Shown here: positions 53,539 through 61,647 of the stretch, piece after piece | Layout: each line of letters starts with the position of its first letter | Position numbering within the stretch: position 1 is the stretch's first letter | Origin: Peribacillus sp. FSL H8-0477 | Lineage (GTDB): Bacteria > Bacillota > Bacilli > Bacillales > DSM-1321 | Direction: 5' to 3' | DNA length: 64,000 bases | Assembly: GCF_038002765.1 (NCBI RefSeq) | Contig: NZ_JBBODE010000002.1 | Span: 1,860,001-1,924,000 of the forward strand | The notes under the pieces: generated by a model | The model's input: only the letters and a program-made list of their open reading frames with translations | The model's database searches: none | What the model was told of the DNA's origin: nothing | Translations under genes and position numbers: made by a program

Positions 53539-54219
53539 ATGTTGACTACTTCTAAATCAAAATTATTATTATTCTTACTTCTAGCCTTGATACTAATAGA
53601 ACTGCCGATAGCGGGTAAATATTTTGCTGTAGCGAATACACTTATACATGAAGTAGGACATCAAATAAGTAGTATAGTAACGTTCGGTAAAGCCCATAAC
53701 ATTCAATTGTTTGCAAACACAGAAGGGGTGGCCTATTCTAGTCACCGTTTTTGGATAGGACAATTCATTACATCGCTAGCCGGATATGTTTTTGCATCGT
53801 TTATGGCATGTACCTTTATGGTTTTAGTCTATAAAAGAAAATACAATATGATTAGTATAGTATTGTTGGTGATCTTAGGACTCAGCCTGATATTCTGGGT
53901 GCGAAACTTATATGGATTCTTTTGGATTACCACATTTAGTATTGGTTTTGTATGGTTACTGAGGAAAGCCAATGGACCAGTTAAAGAAAATGTGATCCTT
54001 TTTCTTGTGTCTATTATATTTATCGAATCGATTACATCAGCCTTTGAAATTATGTACATGAGTTTTCAAACACCCTTGCAAGCCGGAGATGCTGCTAATC
54101 TTGGGGAAATCACCTATTTCATCCCAACCCAATTTTGGGGACTGGTATTTTTTGCTCAATCCTTATTATTTGGCTGGATAGCCATGAGAAGATTTTTTCC
54201 CTTCTTAAAATTAAGGTGA
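53539..54219 (+). CDS. M50-type membrane zinc peptidase
   Basis: The 226-residue membrane protein (about six helices) contains FAVANTLIHEVGHQISSIVT near residue 36-55, a HExxH (HEVGH) motif typical of the M50B-like peptidases found widely in Bacilli. It would be an intramembrane metalloprotease; substrates are unknown. A second short hydrophilic loop LFANTEGVAYSSHRFW follows. AAGAGGTG precedes ATG at 53539 (the upstream in-frame GTG overlaps the ribosome site). Convergent with the alkaline phosphatase gene and sharing its terminator. Confidence 0.78.
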   Translation: MLTTSKSKLLLFLLLALILIELPIAGKYFAVANTLIHEVGHQISSIVTFGKAHNIQLFANTEGVAYSSHRFWIGQFITSLAGYVFASFMACTFMVLVYKRKYNMISIVLLVILGLSLIFWVRNLYGFFWITTFSIGFVWLLRKANGPVKENVILFLVSIIFIESITSAFEIMYMSFQTPLQAGDAANLGEITYFIPTQFWGLVFFAQSLLFGWIAMRRFFPFLKLR

Positions 54220-54224
54220 CTCAT

Positions 54225-54267
54225 AGTCAAAACCCCACACAGCTTGACGCTGCGTGGGGTTTTGACT
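54225..54267. terminator. Bidirectional terminator
   Basis: AGTCAAAACCCCAC and GTGGGGTTTTGACT form a perfect 14-bp stem with further CAGC/GCTG pairing, between convergent genes. Confidence 0.9.
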
Positions 54268-54268
54268 G

Positions 54269-55933
54269 TTATTTTACTAACTTCAACACTTGTTCTGATA
54301 CATAAAATGCTTTTTCATTATATACGTTGATTGTGGTGACAGTTTTAATCGTTTCCTTTTTATTTTTTTGTTCAATAACAATATTTTTGTTGACTGGGAT
54401 TTTGTACGTTGTTTTTCCTTTCGTAGCAACGAAAACAAGGTTGGTTGGGTCAGTCTTATCAAGCTTAGTCGTATATCCTTTTTTCTTAAATGCTTTTTCG
54501 GCATCAATATAGAGTTGATTGCTTAATTTTTTAAGATCAAAATTCATAAATTTTGCCACGGAATGTGCAAGGTCTGTATTTTCCACGAGTCCAGTTGGTT
54601 TAGATTGTGCAGGACCGTATGCGTATAGGGAGACGTCTCCACCGGTATGTCCGCCCGTTGTATACCCAATGTTAGCTCGATTAGCAAGCAGTTTGACCAT
54701 TTCAGCTGATAATTTTTCAGTGGTCATTAATCGATCATATTCATCTGTTGTAAGATCATCTAACCCATATAATTTAGCCACTTCTTTAAGATTGGAACGA
54801 TCTGATTTAAGTTGACTCAGTGCTCCTTCAATGGTCATTGTTGCTTTTTTTAATGGGTCTATATAGGCTGATACAGGAAGGCTCGGATAATTTGCATTTG
54901 TATTTAGATTCCCCATGGTGATACCGCTATTGCCGTGATCCGTTACGGCGATCACCATTGTATTACCATCTTTTTTAGCAAAATCAAGCGCAGCCTTCAC
55001 GGAATCATCAAAAGATAAGACATCACTAATCATACCAATCGTATCATTTGCATGAGCAGCCCAATCTATTTTACTTCCTTCCACAAATAAGAAAAATCCA
55101 TCTTTATCCTTATTAAGGGTAGTAATCGCTTTTGTTGTCATTTCTGCAAGTGTCGGCTGAGTGGGTTTAGTAGTCGTTCTATCCATATCATAAGCGAGCT
55201 CATTTGGTGCAAAGCTGCCCCATAACTTATTCGATTTGCTTTTAAGTAAATCGGTCCTATTTTCAACGAAATCATAGTTTTTCTGATCTAATACTTGGAG
55301 AAGATCTTCGCCATCAGTACGCGAATTTTTAGCCGTACCAAGAGTAAGTGCTTCTTTTCCACCACCTAAAACAACATCGATATTTTGATAAACCTGCTGC
55401 TCTGCAATATCTCCATATTTACTGCGATGAGTAGCATGTGCAGAAAAACCAGCTGGGGTAGCATGTTGTATTTCAGATGTGGAAATAATACCGGTTGCTT
55501 TCCCTTGTTGTTTAGCACCCTCTAATACATTGGCTACTGGTTTAAGTTCATCCTCTTTTTTAATAGGCTTTAGTCCCGGGGAATTAACGACAGAAGGTAA
55601 GACACCTACTAATTTATCATTTGATTTATTACCGGTGGCAAGTGCGGTACCTGCGGGAGCTGAATCAGTGATGGCAGACTCGGCAGAATAGGTTCGTACT
55701 CCACCGGTTAATACACTGTCCATGGCCAAGTTACCGCCTTTATACCATCTGGATAAGGTAACGAGGTCATCACTGCTTCCATCCATAACCATCATGATGA
55801 CATTAGTCGGCTCTTTTTTGGTCTTGTTTCCTTTAGCTAAGGCATCACTTTTATCCACTGCCAATCCAATAGAAGACAGGGTAACGACACTAGCCATTGC
55901 AACAACCGCGATTTTTTTGCTTACCTTCTTCAT
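54269..55933 (-). CDS. Alkaline phosphatase (PhoA family), secreted
   Basis: The 554-residue protein has a signal peptide (KKIAVVAMASVVTLSSIGLA), metal-binding NVIMMVMDGSSDD near 44, the active site SAITDSAPAGTALATGNKS near 85-103 with the phosphorylated Ser, HATPAGFSAHATHRSKY near 158, KIDWAAHAND near 288 and VTDHGNSG near 333. The last roughly 75 residues (after QLYIDAEKAFKKKG) form a small beta-rich domain of the type seen in surface-protein stalks. It liberates phosphate from monoesters outside the cell. GGAGGGG precedes ATG. Pho regulation is likely by family, but no clear Pho box was seen. Confidence 0.9.
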   Translation of the reverse strand: MKKVSKKIAVVAMASVVTLSSIGLAVDKSDALAKGNKTKKEPTNVIMMVMDGSSDDLVTLSRWYKGGNLAMDSVLTGGVRTYSAESAITDSAPAGTALATGNKSNDKLVGVLPSVVNSPGLKPIKKEDELKPVANVLEGAKQQGKATGIISTSEIQHATPAGFSAHATHRSKYGDIAEQQVYQNIDVVLGGGKEALTLGTAKNSRTDGEDLLQVLDQKNYDFVENRTDLLKSKSNKLWGSFAPNELAYDMDRTTTKPTQPTLAEMTTKAITTLNKDKDGFFLFVEGSKIDWAAHANDTIGMISDVLSFDDSVKAALDFAKKDGNTMVIAVTDHGNSGITMGNLNTNANYPSLPVSAYIDPLKKATMTIEGALSQLKSDRSNLKEVAKLYGLDDLTTDEYDRLMTTEKLSAEMVKLLANRANIGYTTGGHTGGDVSLYAYGPAQSKPTGLVENTDLAHSVAKFMNFDLKKLSNQLYIDAEKAFKKKGYTTKLDKTDPTNLVFVATKGKTTYKIPVNKNIVIEQKNKKETIKTVTTINVYNEKAFYVSEQVLKLVK

Positions 55934-56513
55934 AAAACCCCTCCAATTAATAATATGTAGTACTTACAAGTAAAATATTAGTGCATGAATATTAAAGCAA
56001 ATCGTTAATTTTGTAAATTTCAAATATTTTTAATAATTGGTTAAAGTATACTTTCGAATGAATTGAAAAGATAGATTGTATGCATAAAATGGGTAATTAT
56101 TCATAAATATATAATTTATGTTAATTAAGTAATTACAACTAATATAACTAATAAAAAACGTAGAGAACTAATCATTTTTTTCGGATATAATCAATGGAAT
56201 GAATCCGCTTTCAAAACGTAAAATAGGAAGAAAGTATTATACGAAAGAGAGCGATGTTTGTTATGGAATTTTAAAGACTTCAGCCAGTCCAACAGCATTT
56301 ATTTACAAATAGTTAGATGGTGCAGATAACAATTGCAGAGGTGTCTTGATTTGTTGGCTTGAGAATCTGGAAAGTTCATGGCGCTTTAATTGAAGAAGCA
56401 GCTAAAAGGATTTTCTAATCGAAGCTCTCTTTTTCGTAGCTATAATAGGGTGTATGAAACTAGCTATTTCTTTTGACAAAATACTAACAGAATCTCGGGT
56501 TATATCCTTAGTT

Positions 56514-56644
56514 GTTGATTTCCGTTCCAGGCGTTTCGCTTTCCGCGGGCGGGCGGTTGAGCCTCCTCGTCGCTTACGCTCCTGCGGGGTCTCACCTGTC
56601 CCGCTTTTCCCGCAGGAGTCTTCACGCCTTACTCTCCAATCAAC
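56514..56644. repeat. GC-rich Bacillaceae-type intergenic repeat (131 bp)
   Basis: The segment runs from GTTGATTTCCGTTCCAGGCG to a mirrored end CGCCTT...TCCAATCAAC, with internal complementarity (CTCCTGCGGGG and CCCGCAGGAG). Its G+C content is far above the surroundings. Elements with this sequence (GTTGATT-TCCG...GGCG...CTCCTGCGGG) are scattered in many Bacillus and related genomes; they are non-coding and may be transposed in trans or fold as RNA. Confidence 0.75.
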
Positions 56645-56809
56645 GGTCTTTCTAAATTTAATTTGGATTTTAATCAATAGAAGATTTAGGAGGAGATCCA
56701 TTCAAATCGGGGGAATTACGAAGAAAACTCTTTAAATCCGTCCGAACAGGATGAATCAAAGATTATTAATCAGAACACAAGTGATCCTTTGAAATGTGTT
56801 AAAAATGCC

Positions 56810-56846
56810 AAAAGAGGTGCAGAATGAACCATATCGCACCTCTTTT
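56810..56846 (+). terminator. Intrinsic terminator
   Basis: AAAAGAGGTGC (56810-56820) and GCACCTCTTTT (56836-56846) form an 11-bp stem. The gene it served is not apparent; a start-less frame ending in KNAKRGAE runs into it. Confidence 0.75.
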
Positions 56847-57041
56847 GTCTGCAAACTGAGCTCTCGCCTCTGACGATAGCTTTTTGAACGTGATTATCAT
56901 TTAGATCATGCATTCAATCAAGAAAAAATAACCTTGTTCACAAGATTAGAAGGGAAAAGATTAAAAAATCATATATAGTAGATTAAGGTTCTCGTTTTAA
57001 TAGATAGGAAATACAACATGATAGCATAGGGTGGATAAAAA

Positions 57042-57287
57042 ATGAACTTGAATTATTATGTAAACTGTATTGTGATGCTCACTGTGATACTCTTTCTTGA
57101 ACCGTATCTTGATAGAATCCCTAAATGGATTGCTATATTATTTATTATCTTTCTAGTTATTAGCACGGACAAGATTTTATCTAAAATTAAATTTTTTCAA
57201 AAATCCGTTTCGAAAAAAGTAAGATGGCTGATTATGATTACAATATTTATCTTCATATTTGTTATCAATAATTACTTTTCAAGGTAG
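57042..57287 (+). CDS. Small membrane protein
   Basis: The 81-residue product has three hydrophobic segments (VNCIVMLTVILFLE, IAILFIIFLVISTD and LIMITIFIFIFVINNYF) separated by short basic loops (KIKFFQKSVSKKVR). The weak GGGTGG precedes ATG. The family is not recognised. It may belong to the decayed surroundings, but the frame is intact and hydrophobicity is regular. Confidence 0.45.
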   Translation: MNLNYYVNCIVMLTVILFLEPYLDRIPKWIAILFIIFLVISTDKILSKIKFFQKSVSKKVRWLIMITIFIFIFVINNYFSR

Positions 57288-57359
57288 CTTTGAAAACCAT
57301 AGTGTTTATTTCTTAATTATAATAAAATTCACTAATTTTAAATAAGGAGATTATATTCA

Positions 57360-57717
57360 TTGTCTCTAATATTTCAGATTGATGCGTTTACAAATGAACA
57401 ATTCAAAGGAAATTCCGCAGCAGTATGTCCATTAACTAAATGGATAAAAGATGATTTAAATGCAAAAGACAGCTAAAGGAAAAGAAGTGGATTTCGTATC
57501 AAGGTTTTTCCCAAAAGGCAGGGGTATATGAAGACCTAGTTACTGGTTCTGCTCATTGTACGGTAGTTCCATATTGGAAGAATAAATTGAATAAGACTGA
57601 ATTTATTGCATTGCAATTATCAGAAAGAGGAGGAAAGATTTATTGTACGATTTAGGTGATAAAGTAAAAATATCTGGTGAAGCCGTAGCTTATTTAGAAG
57701 GATATATAAATGTTTAG
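57360..57717 (+). pseudogene. PhzF-family isomerase pseudogene with internal deletion
   Basis: AAGGAG and TTG at 57360 start a 38-codon frame (LIFQIDAFTNEQFKGNSAAV...CPLTKWIKDDL), the N-terminus of PhzF-type proteins. It stops at TAA near 57475, and in another frame the C-terminus follows (EVDFVSRFFPKAGVYEDLVT...GSAHCTVVPYW and GEAVAYLEGYINV). About 150 middle residues are missing, and another shift lies near 57640. The gene is dead. Confidence 0.85.
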
Positions 57718-57743
57718 GTAAACAATAATCTGGGGGTGTTTTT

Positions 57744-58208
57744 TTGAAGCGTGGAATTAGCTTTGAAATTCCAAATGAATATGGAACCATACTTAGAGAA
57801 GTACTAAAGCCAATTGATACAACTGTTTTTAGTTGGCGAATTGGTAACGGTGAGTCATATATAGTAGTTGATGATGAATTAGATGAAGCGCTATTCTCAG
57901 AAGATAAAAAAGCAATTGAAGGAACAGAACTCAAAAAACTATTAGACAACAATAAGTTTTATATTGTTTCCGCTGACTTACAAGCATATCCAAAAGGTGG
58001 ATTTACTGAGATTGAGACCTATGAAGATTTTATTGAAAGCCATTGTGAGCTTGTTCTATTAGTGGTCGATAGCTGTTATTTCACCATTTATTGCAGAAAT
58101 AAGGAAACAATCGAATTACTATACAAGAATGCTGCAGACTGTGGATTTGAAGATATTGAATATATTACTGAAGAAAACGATACAAGAACAAGGCTATCAG
58201 TGTGGTAA
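57744..58208 (+). CDS. DUF2691 family protein
   Basis: The 154-residue protein matches the DUF2691 pattern from end to end: MKRGISFEIPNEYGTILREV at the start, SWRIGNGESYIVVDDE, FYIVSADLQAYPKGGFTEIE in the middle and the conserved end YITEENDTRTRLSVW. The function of the family is unknown; it is cytoplasmic and acidic. The start is TTG at 57744 with GGGGGTG 6 bases upstream. A terminator follows directly. It lies just behind the PhzF pseudogene. Confidence 0.88.
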   Translation: MKRGISFEIPNEYGTILREVLKPIDTTVFSWRIGNGESYIVVDDELDEALFSEDKKAIEGTELKKLLDNNKFYIVSADLQAYPKGGFTEIETYEDFIESHCELVLLVVDSCYFTIYCRNKETIELLYKNAADCGFEDIEYITEENDTRTRLSVW

Positions 58209-58213
58209 TGACA

Positions 58214-58243
58214 AAAAGAGACCTTTAAGCATAAAGGTCTTTA
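58214..58243 (+). terminator. Intrinsic terminator
   Basis: AAAGAGACCTTTA pairs with TAAAGGTCTTT around AGCA; the downstream tail is short. Confidence 0.65.
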
Positions 58244-58262
58244 AGAATAAGGAGAAGTAAAG

Positions 58263-58718
58263 ATGCCTGTTATACATAATGAAATTCACATAAATGCACC
58301 TGTAAATCAATGCTTTGATCTTGCTAGGGATGTCATGATTCATACAGAAACCACTTCTAAAACAAAAGAAAAAATTGTAGCTGGTATACAGAAGGGGTTA
58401 ATGGAACAAGGTGATACGGTTACATGGGAAGCTATTCATTTTGGCGTAAAACAACAATTAACAGCACAGATTGTCGAGCTGGATAAACCTCATAAATTCG
58501 TGGATGTAATGGTGAAAGGAGCTTTCCATTCCTTTACACATACACATGAGTTTAGAGAAAGTGAGAAAGGGACTGTAATGAAAGATACCTTCTCTTATCA
58601 ATCTCCATTTGGCATACTTGGGAAATTAGCTGATCAGTTATTTTTAGAACGATATATGACACAGTTTATTGCTGCCAGGGCAAATGAATTAAAAAGAATT
58701 GCAGAGAAGAATAAGTAG
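58263..58718 (+). CDS. SRPBCC-fold protein (polyketide cyclase-like)
   Basis: The 151-residue protein starts VIHNEIHINAPVNQCFDLAR, typical of SRPBCC/START-like ligand-binding proteins, and ends LFLERYMTQFIAARANELKR, the long C-terminal helix that closes the hydrophobic cavity. It probably binds a hydrophobic ligand; no enzymatic residue is evident. AAGGAG precedes ATG. A partial copy of its 3' end lies at 60310-60405. Confidence 0.85.
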   Translation: MPVIHNEIHINAPVNQCFDLARDVMIHTETTSKTKEKIVAGIQKGLMEQGDTVTWEAIHFGVKQQLTAQIVELDKPHKFVDVMVKGAFHSFTHTHEFRESEKGTVMKDTFSYQSPFGILGKLADQLFLERYMTQFIAARANELKRIAEKNK

Positions 58719-58951
58719 TTCCGTTTTTGTGGATAAACATCATAAATAACATATATATTAGCAGACCAAATTACATCCTGTTATATATCTTCATGTAATA
58801 TTTGAGAGTGAGTCAAAAGTGGTGTGTGAGTTTGCTAAATCTTAACTTTCAAGAAAGTTTTTTGTTAATTTAACACATAAAGTATATAGTGTAAGTAATA
58901 TAATAGTATTTATCAATAAAGAGAATTGAAGACAAATCAGGAGGTAAGTAT

Positions 58952-59713
58952 ATGGATGTTTCACATATTGTTGAAAGAATTAATGACTTTTTTAATGTAA
59001 CAAATAAGGATATCTATTCACGTGAATCTGGGGTTACATACCATGCTGATAAAAAAGTTAAAAAATTAGGGTACTGTATTAATCTAACGCTTGAAACGAT
59101 AGAGGAAGCAAGAATTCAAGGTGTTGATATGATGGTAACACACCATAAAGCATGGGATGAATTATATGGATTAAAAGAGGCATGCATAGAAAAACTAGCA
59201 GAGTATGAGATGAGTCACTACTTTAATCACTTGCCACTTGATGACTGTGATTTTGGAACAAATGATAGTTTATTAAGTAGATTGAATATAGGAAATGTTA
59301 AAAGAACACACGAATGGGAAGGATTCTTTTTTGGTAGGCTTGCAGAATATGATGAAGAAATTGAATTTAATGTATTAGTAAAAAATATTGAAAATCTTCT
59401 TGAAGCACCCGTTAAATTTTGGAGGTTTAATGACAAAAAGGTGAAGCGAGTGGGCTTAGTCTGTGGTAGTGGAGGGTCAACAACTTACCTCAAGGAAGCC
59501 GTTGAAAATAAGTGTGATGTATACATTACAGGTGAATGTGATTTATCTACGATTCAATATGCTCAGTTTAAAGGCATAAATCTTATTGTGGGCAGTCATA
59601 CGTTAATTGAATTCTTTGGAATTCAAAGTTTAGCATTGAAATTGAATGAGAATATAAAGGAACTTGAAGTAGTGAGAATTAATGAAGATCATTACGAAGC
59701 GAATATAAAATAA
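58952..59713 (+). CDS. Nif3-like dinuclear metal-centre protein
   Basis: The 253-residue protein belongs to the NIF3/DUF34 family: VDMMVTHHKAWDELYG near residue 62-77 holds two His ligands, HLPLDDCDFGTNDSLLSRLN near 92-110 is a variant of the HTNxDxxxGGVND motif, and GSHTLIEFFG near 212 supplies the last His and Glu. Family members bind two metals and have been linked to GTP cyclohydrolase-like activities, but function is unproven. AGGAGG precedes ATG. It is a single gene; the usual trmK neighbour of Bacillus nif3 is absent, so this is likely a paralogue. Confidence 0.85.
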   Translation: MDVSHIVERINDFFNVTNKDIYSRESGVTYHADKKVKKLGYCINLTLETIEEARIQGVDMMVTHHKAWDELYGLKEACIEKLAEYEMSHYFNHLPLDDCDFGTNDSLLSRLNIGNVKRTHEWEGFFFGRLAEYDEEIEFNVLVKNIENLLEAPVKFWRFNDKKVKRVGLVCGSGGSTTYLKEAVENKCDVYITGECDLSTIQYAQFKGINLIVGSHTLIEFFGIQSLALKLNENIKELEVVRINEDHYEANIK

Positions 59714-59803
59714 GCATATAACAAAGAAATACATATTGCTTAAAAGACGTTGATTTAATTGGAATTCTGGCCGTTTTTAGCGTAAGTATAGACCTTTTAG
59801 AAG

Positions 59804-59840
59804 CAATTCGCGATATTTATGTCGCGAATCTTTTTCGTTT
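59804..59840 (+). terminator. Intrinsic terminator
   Basis: ATTCGCGA (59806-59813) and TCGCGAAT (59822-59829) form an 8-bp stem followed by CTTTTTCGTTTT. It ends the Nif3-like transcript. Confidence 0.75.
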
Positions 59841-59981
59841 TGCCTTCTTGAAGCGCATATCTTAACGTAGCCGGTTCGATTACTTTCTTTATATTAAGAA
59901 AAAGAGAGGAAATTGTACATTTAAATTAGTGAATGCCACGGTTTTGAACATATGATTCTTAAAAAAATCATAGTAGATAAA

Positions 59982-60025
59982 CTAAGATCTAACCCTTTTT
60001 AGATTTAAAAAGGGTTAGATCTTAG
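59982..60025. terminator. Perfect 20-bp inverted repeat, terminator of the minus gene
   Basis: CTAAGATCTAACCCTTTTTA and TAAAAAGGGTTAGATCTTAG are perfect complements around GATT. It lies just beyond the stop of the minus-strand gene at 60036, so it probably folds as its terminator, although the T runs are inside the stem. Confidence 0.6.
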
Positions 60026-60035
60026 CATAAAGGGA

Positions 60036-60221
60036 CTATTCGTTAAGTTTTTTACCGTTAGGTTCTCCTAATAACTCGTTCGCCCTTGCGTATAGAAATA
60101 ATTGAACACTGCTATCAATACGTCTGTTTTCATTGTTAGTTCTTGCCTCAAGAAATACGTTGTAATAAGTTTTAACGAAGTTTTCTAATTCTAGAACTCT
60201 ATTTTCTAATTCCTTAGCCAT
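60036..60221 (-). CDS. Small helical protein, unknown
   Basis: The 61-residue product is helical and charged (AKELENRVLELENFVKTYYN at the start, RANELLGEPNGKKLNE at the end), probably a coiled-coil dimer. CAGGAGGC on the minus strand precedes ATG at the right distance, and a perfect hairpin follows the stop, so the gene appears real. No family recognised. Confidence 0.6.
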   Translation of the reverse strand: MAKELENRVLELENFVKTYYNVFLEARTNNENRRIDSSVQLFLYARANELLGEPNGKKLNE

Positions 60222-60309
60222 AAAAATGCCTCCTGTTTAGTTTTTGTCTACTGTCTCTCTGTTTCAACGAACTGTTCATAAAACCAAGAATTTTCTGCTG
60301 CTAACGGTT

Positions 60310-60405
60310 GGTAAAATAGCTAATCATTTATTTCTAGAACGATATATGACACAGTTTATTGCTTCGCGGGCAAATGAATTAAAAAGGATTGTAGAGAAGA
60401 GATAA
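60310..60405 (+). pseudogene. Duplicated 3' fragment of the SRPBCC gene
   Basis: The frame GKIANHLFLERYMTQFIASR then ANELKRIVEKR ends at TAA 60403-60405 and matches the last 32 residues of the SRPBCC gene at 58263-58718 with few changes (GKLADQLFLERYMTQFIAAR there). The 5' part is missing. It is a leftover of a paralogue or of a local duplication. Confidence 0.85.
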
Positions 60406-60426
60406 GATATCGACTTTCAATCAGTA

Positions 60427-61176
60427 TTAAAAAGTAGAGTCACGAGTTATTATCTTCAGGAGTTGTTCTGCTTGTTCGGAGGTTCCACCTTCGGATAATC
60501 TTGCTCCGGCAATAATTGGGGCCCATTGAAAAATTTCGTCCTTTAACAATCCACTTTTTTTACAATATAGCTGCAAATACATATCCGCTAAATCGACTGA
60601 AAACTGTGAATATAGAAGGTATGTCCGATAAACATCGGCGCGCACATCACCCCCACTTGAATCCACCCAATCAATAATCGTTATATGATTATCTGACACA
60701 ATTAGATTAAACGGGTGAAAGTCACCGTGACAGAGTCTATTTTCAAAAGTCATCGTATCCAGCTTCTTAAGTAAGTGTGTCTTATTTCGTTGATCTAGAA
60801 TATGGGCAGATTGAATCTGACGATGTAGTTTCTCAGACATTGGCTCAAGTGAATCCACCTTCACCAGATGAATTTTTCGTTGACTTTCAACAAAAAGATC
60901 CATGTAGTAATCTAATTTTTCTTTATTTTCAGATAATAAATCTCCTAATGTTTTTCCCTCGACATATTCCATAATGATAGCTTGTTTCCCATTAATCTTC
61001 GTTACATCTAATACGTTTGGAACGGAAAGTCCACATGAATAAGCGTAGGTTTGCTTGTTCGCTTCATAAACCGATTCAGTGTCAGGTAAATAGTCATTAA
61101 ATAGTTTGATAATCTTGTTTTTATATAGAAAGATTTTTGCTGTATTTCCTATTGCTATTGGGTTTCCTAGCTTCAT
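60427..61176 (-). CDS. Aminoglycoside phosphotransferase/kinase-family protein
   Basis: The 249-residue protein is an APH/choline kinase-fold phosphotransferase: IAIGNTAKIFLYKNKIIKLF (nucleotide-binding strands with the conserved Lys), IIMEYVEGKTLGDLL (hinge), catalytic RLCHGDFHPFNLIVSDNH near 145-162, and ITIIDWVDSSGGDVRADVYR with the metal-binding Asp. The substrate is not predictable; many such genes are not resistance genes. It is a single gene on the minus strand. No clear ribosome site could be fixed beyond a GGAGAGTGG about 8 bases before ATG. Confidence 0.85.
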   Translation of the reverse strand: MKLGNPIAIGNTAKIFLYKNKIIKLFNDYLPDTESVYEANKQTYAYSCGLSVPNVLDVTKINGKQAIIMEYVEGKTLGDLLSENKEKLDYYMDLFVESQRKIHLVKVDSLEPMSEKLHRQIQSAHILDQRNKTHLLKKLDTMTFENRLCHGDFHPFNLIVSDNHITIIDWVDSSGGDVRADVYRTYLLYSQFSVDLADMYLQLYCKKSGLLKDEIFQWAPIIAGARLSEGGTSEQAEQLLKIITRDSTF

Positions 61177-61194
61177 TTGCCACTCTCCATAAGC

Positions 61195-61230
61195 AGAAAT
61201 CCCGCCATTAGCAGGATTTCTTTCTTTTTT
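61195..61230. terminator. Terminator-like hairpin
   Basis: AGAAATCCCGC pairs with GCAGGATTTCT; the T-rich tail lies on the plus side, although the neighbouring genes run on the minus strand. It may act on the transcript of the small gene at 61250-61435 entering from the right. Confidence 0.5.
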
Positions 61231-61249
61231 ATATCAACCATCTTGGAGA

Positions 61250-61435
61250 TTACTTATAAACCTCTGCAAATTTCTTTACTAATTCTTCTTCAGATATGAA
61301 TAACTTTCCTTTCATATCTACCGTTTGAAGGACATAGCTTTTTATTCCTATGAATTCTGATTCAGCAATAATAAAGAAATTCACCCCTTTTTTATAAAGC
61401 GGGGGATAGTCTACTTTTAATCGTAATCGTTTCAT
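61250..61435 (-). CDS. Small protein, unknown
   Basis: The 61-residue basic product (MKRLRLKVDYPPLYKKGVNF, then FIGIKSYVLQTVDMKGKLFI and a helical end) looks like a compact beta-alpha protein. On the minus strand CAGGGTG lies 7 bases before ATG at 61435; GTG at 61444 is the alternative. No family recognised. Confidence 0.5.
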   Translation of the reverse strand: MKRLRLKVDYPPLYKKGVNFFIIAESEFIGIKSYVLQTVDMKGKLFISEEELVKKFAEVYK

Positions 61436-61647
61436 CGTATTCACCCTGAGCTTGAGAATTTCCTATTATGACTATAATGTTACTAAAAAGAGAAAAGTAA
61501 TGCAATGACAGTTCCCTTACTAGTAACACTTCTATTAAACAATCATACCTTTCCTTTTAGAAGTCAATTAATCGATGGTATAATATGTCCAACTCAAATA
61601 ATTGAGCCCATAGAAATAGACTAGTTTTTAAAAGGAGACGAGGTAAC

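Larger units (their letters stand above)
55934..57041. other. Long intergenic region with a repeat and relics
   Basis: About 1.1 kb without an intact gene. It holds the phosphatase promoter region (AT-rich), the GC-rich repeat at 56514-56644, a possible start-less frame near 56690-56827 and a terminator at 56810-56846. Open frames across the repeat on both strands are artefacts of its G+C content. Confidence 0.6.

Noticed and set aside
55934-56060. Pho box of the alkaline phosphatase gene
   Set aside because: TTTACA and TTAACG-like hexamers occur upstream but not with the required 11-base period, so a PhoP site cannot be claimed.
56402-56735. Open frames of 93-99 codons on both strands across the GC-rich repeat
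   Set aside because: They are produced by the repeat's composition; no ribosome site and biased Arg/Ser-rich translations.
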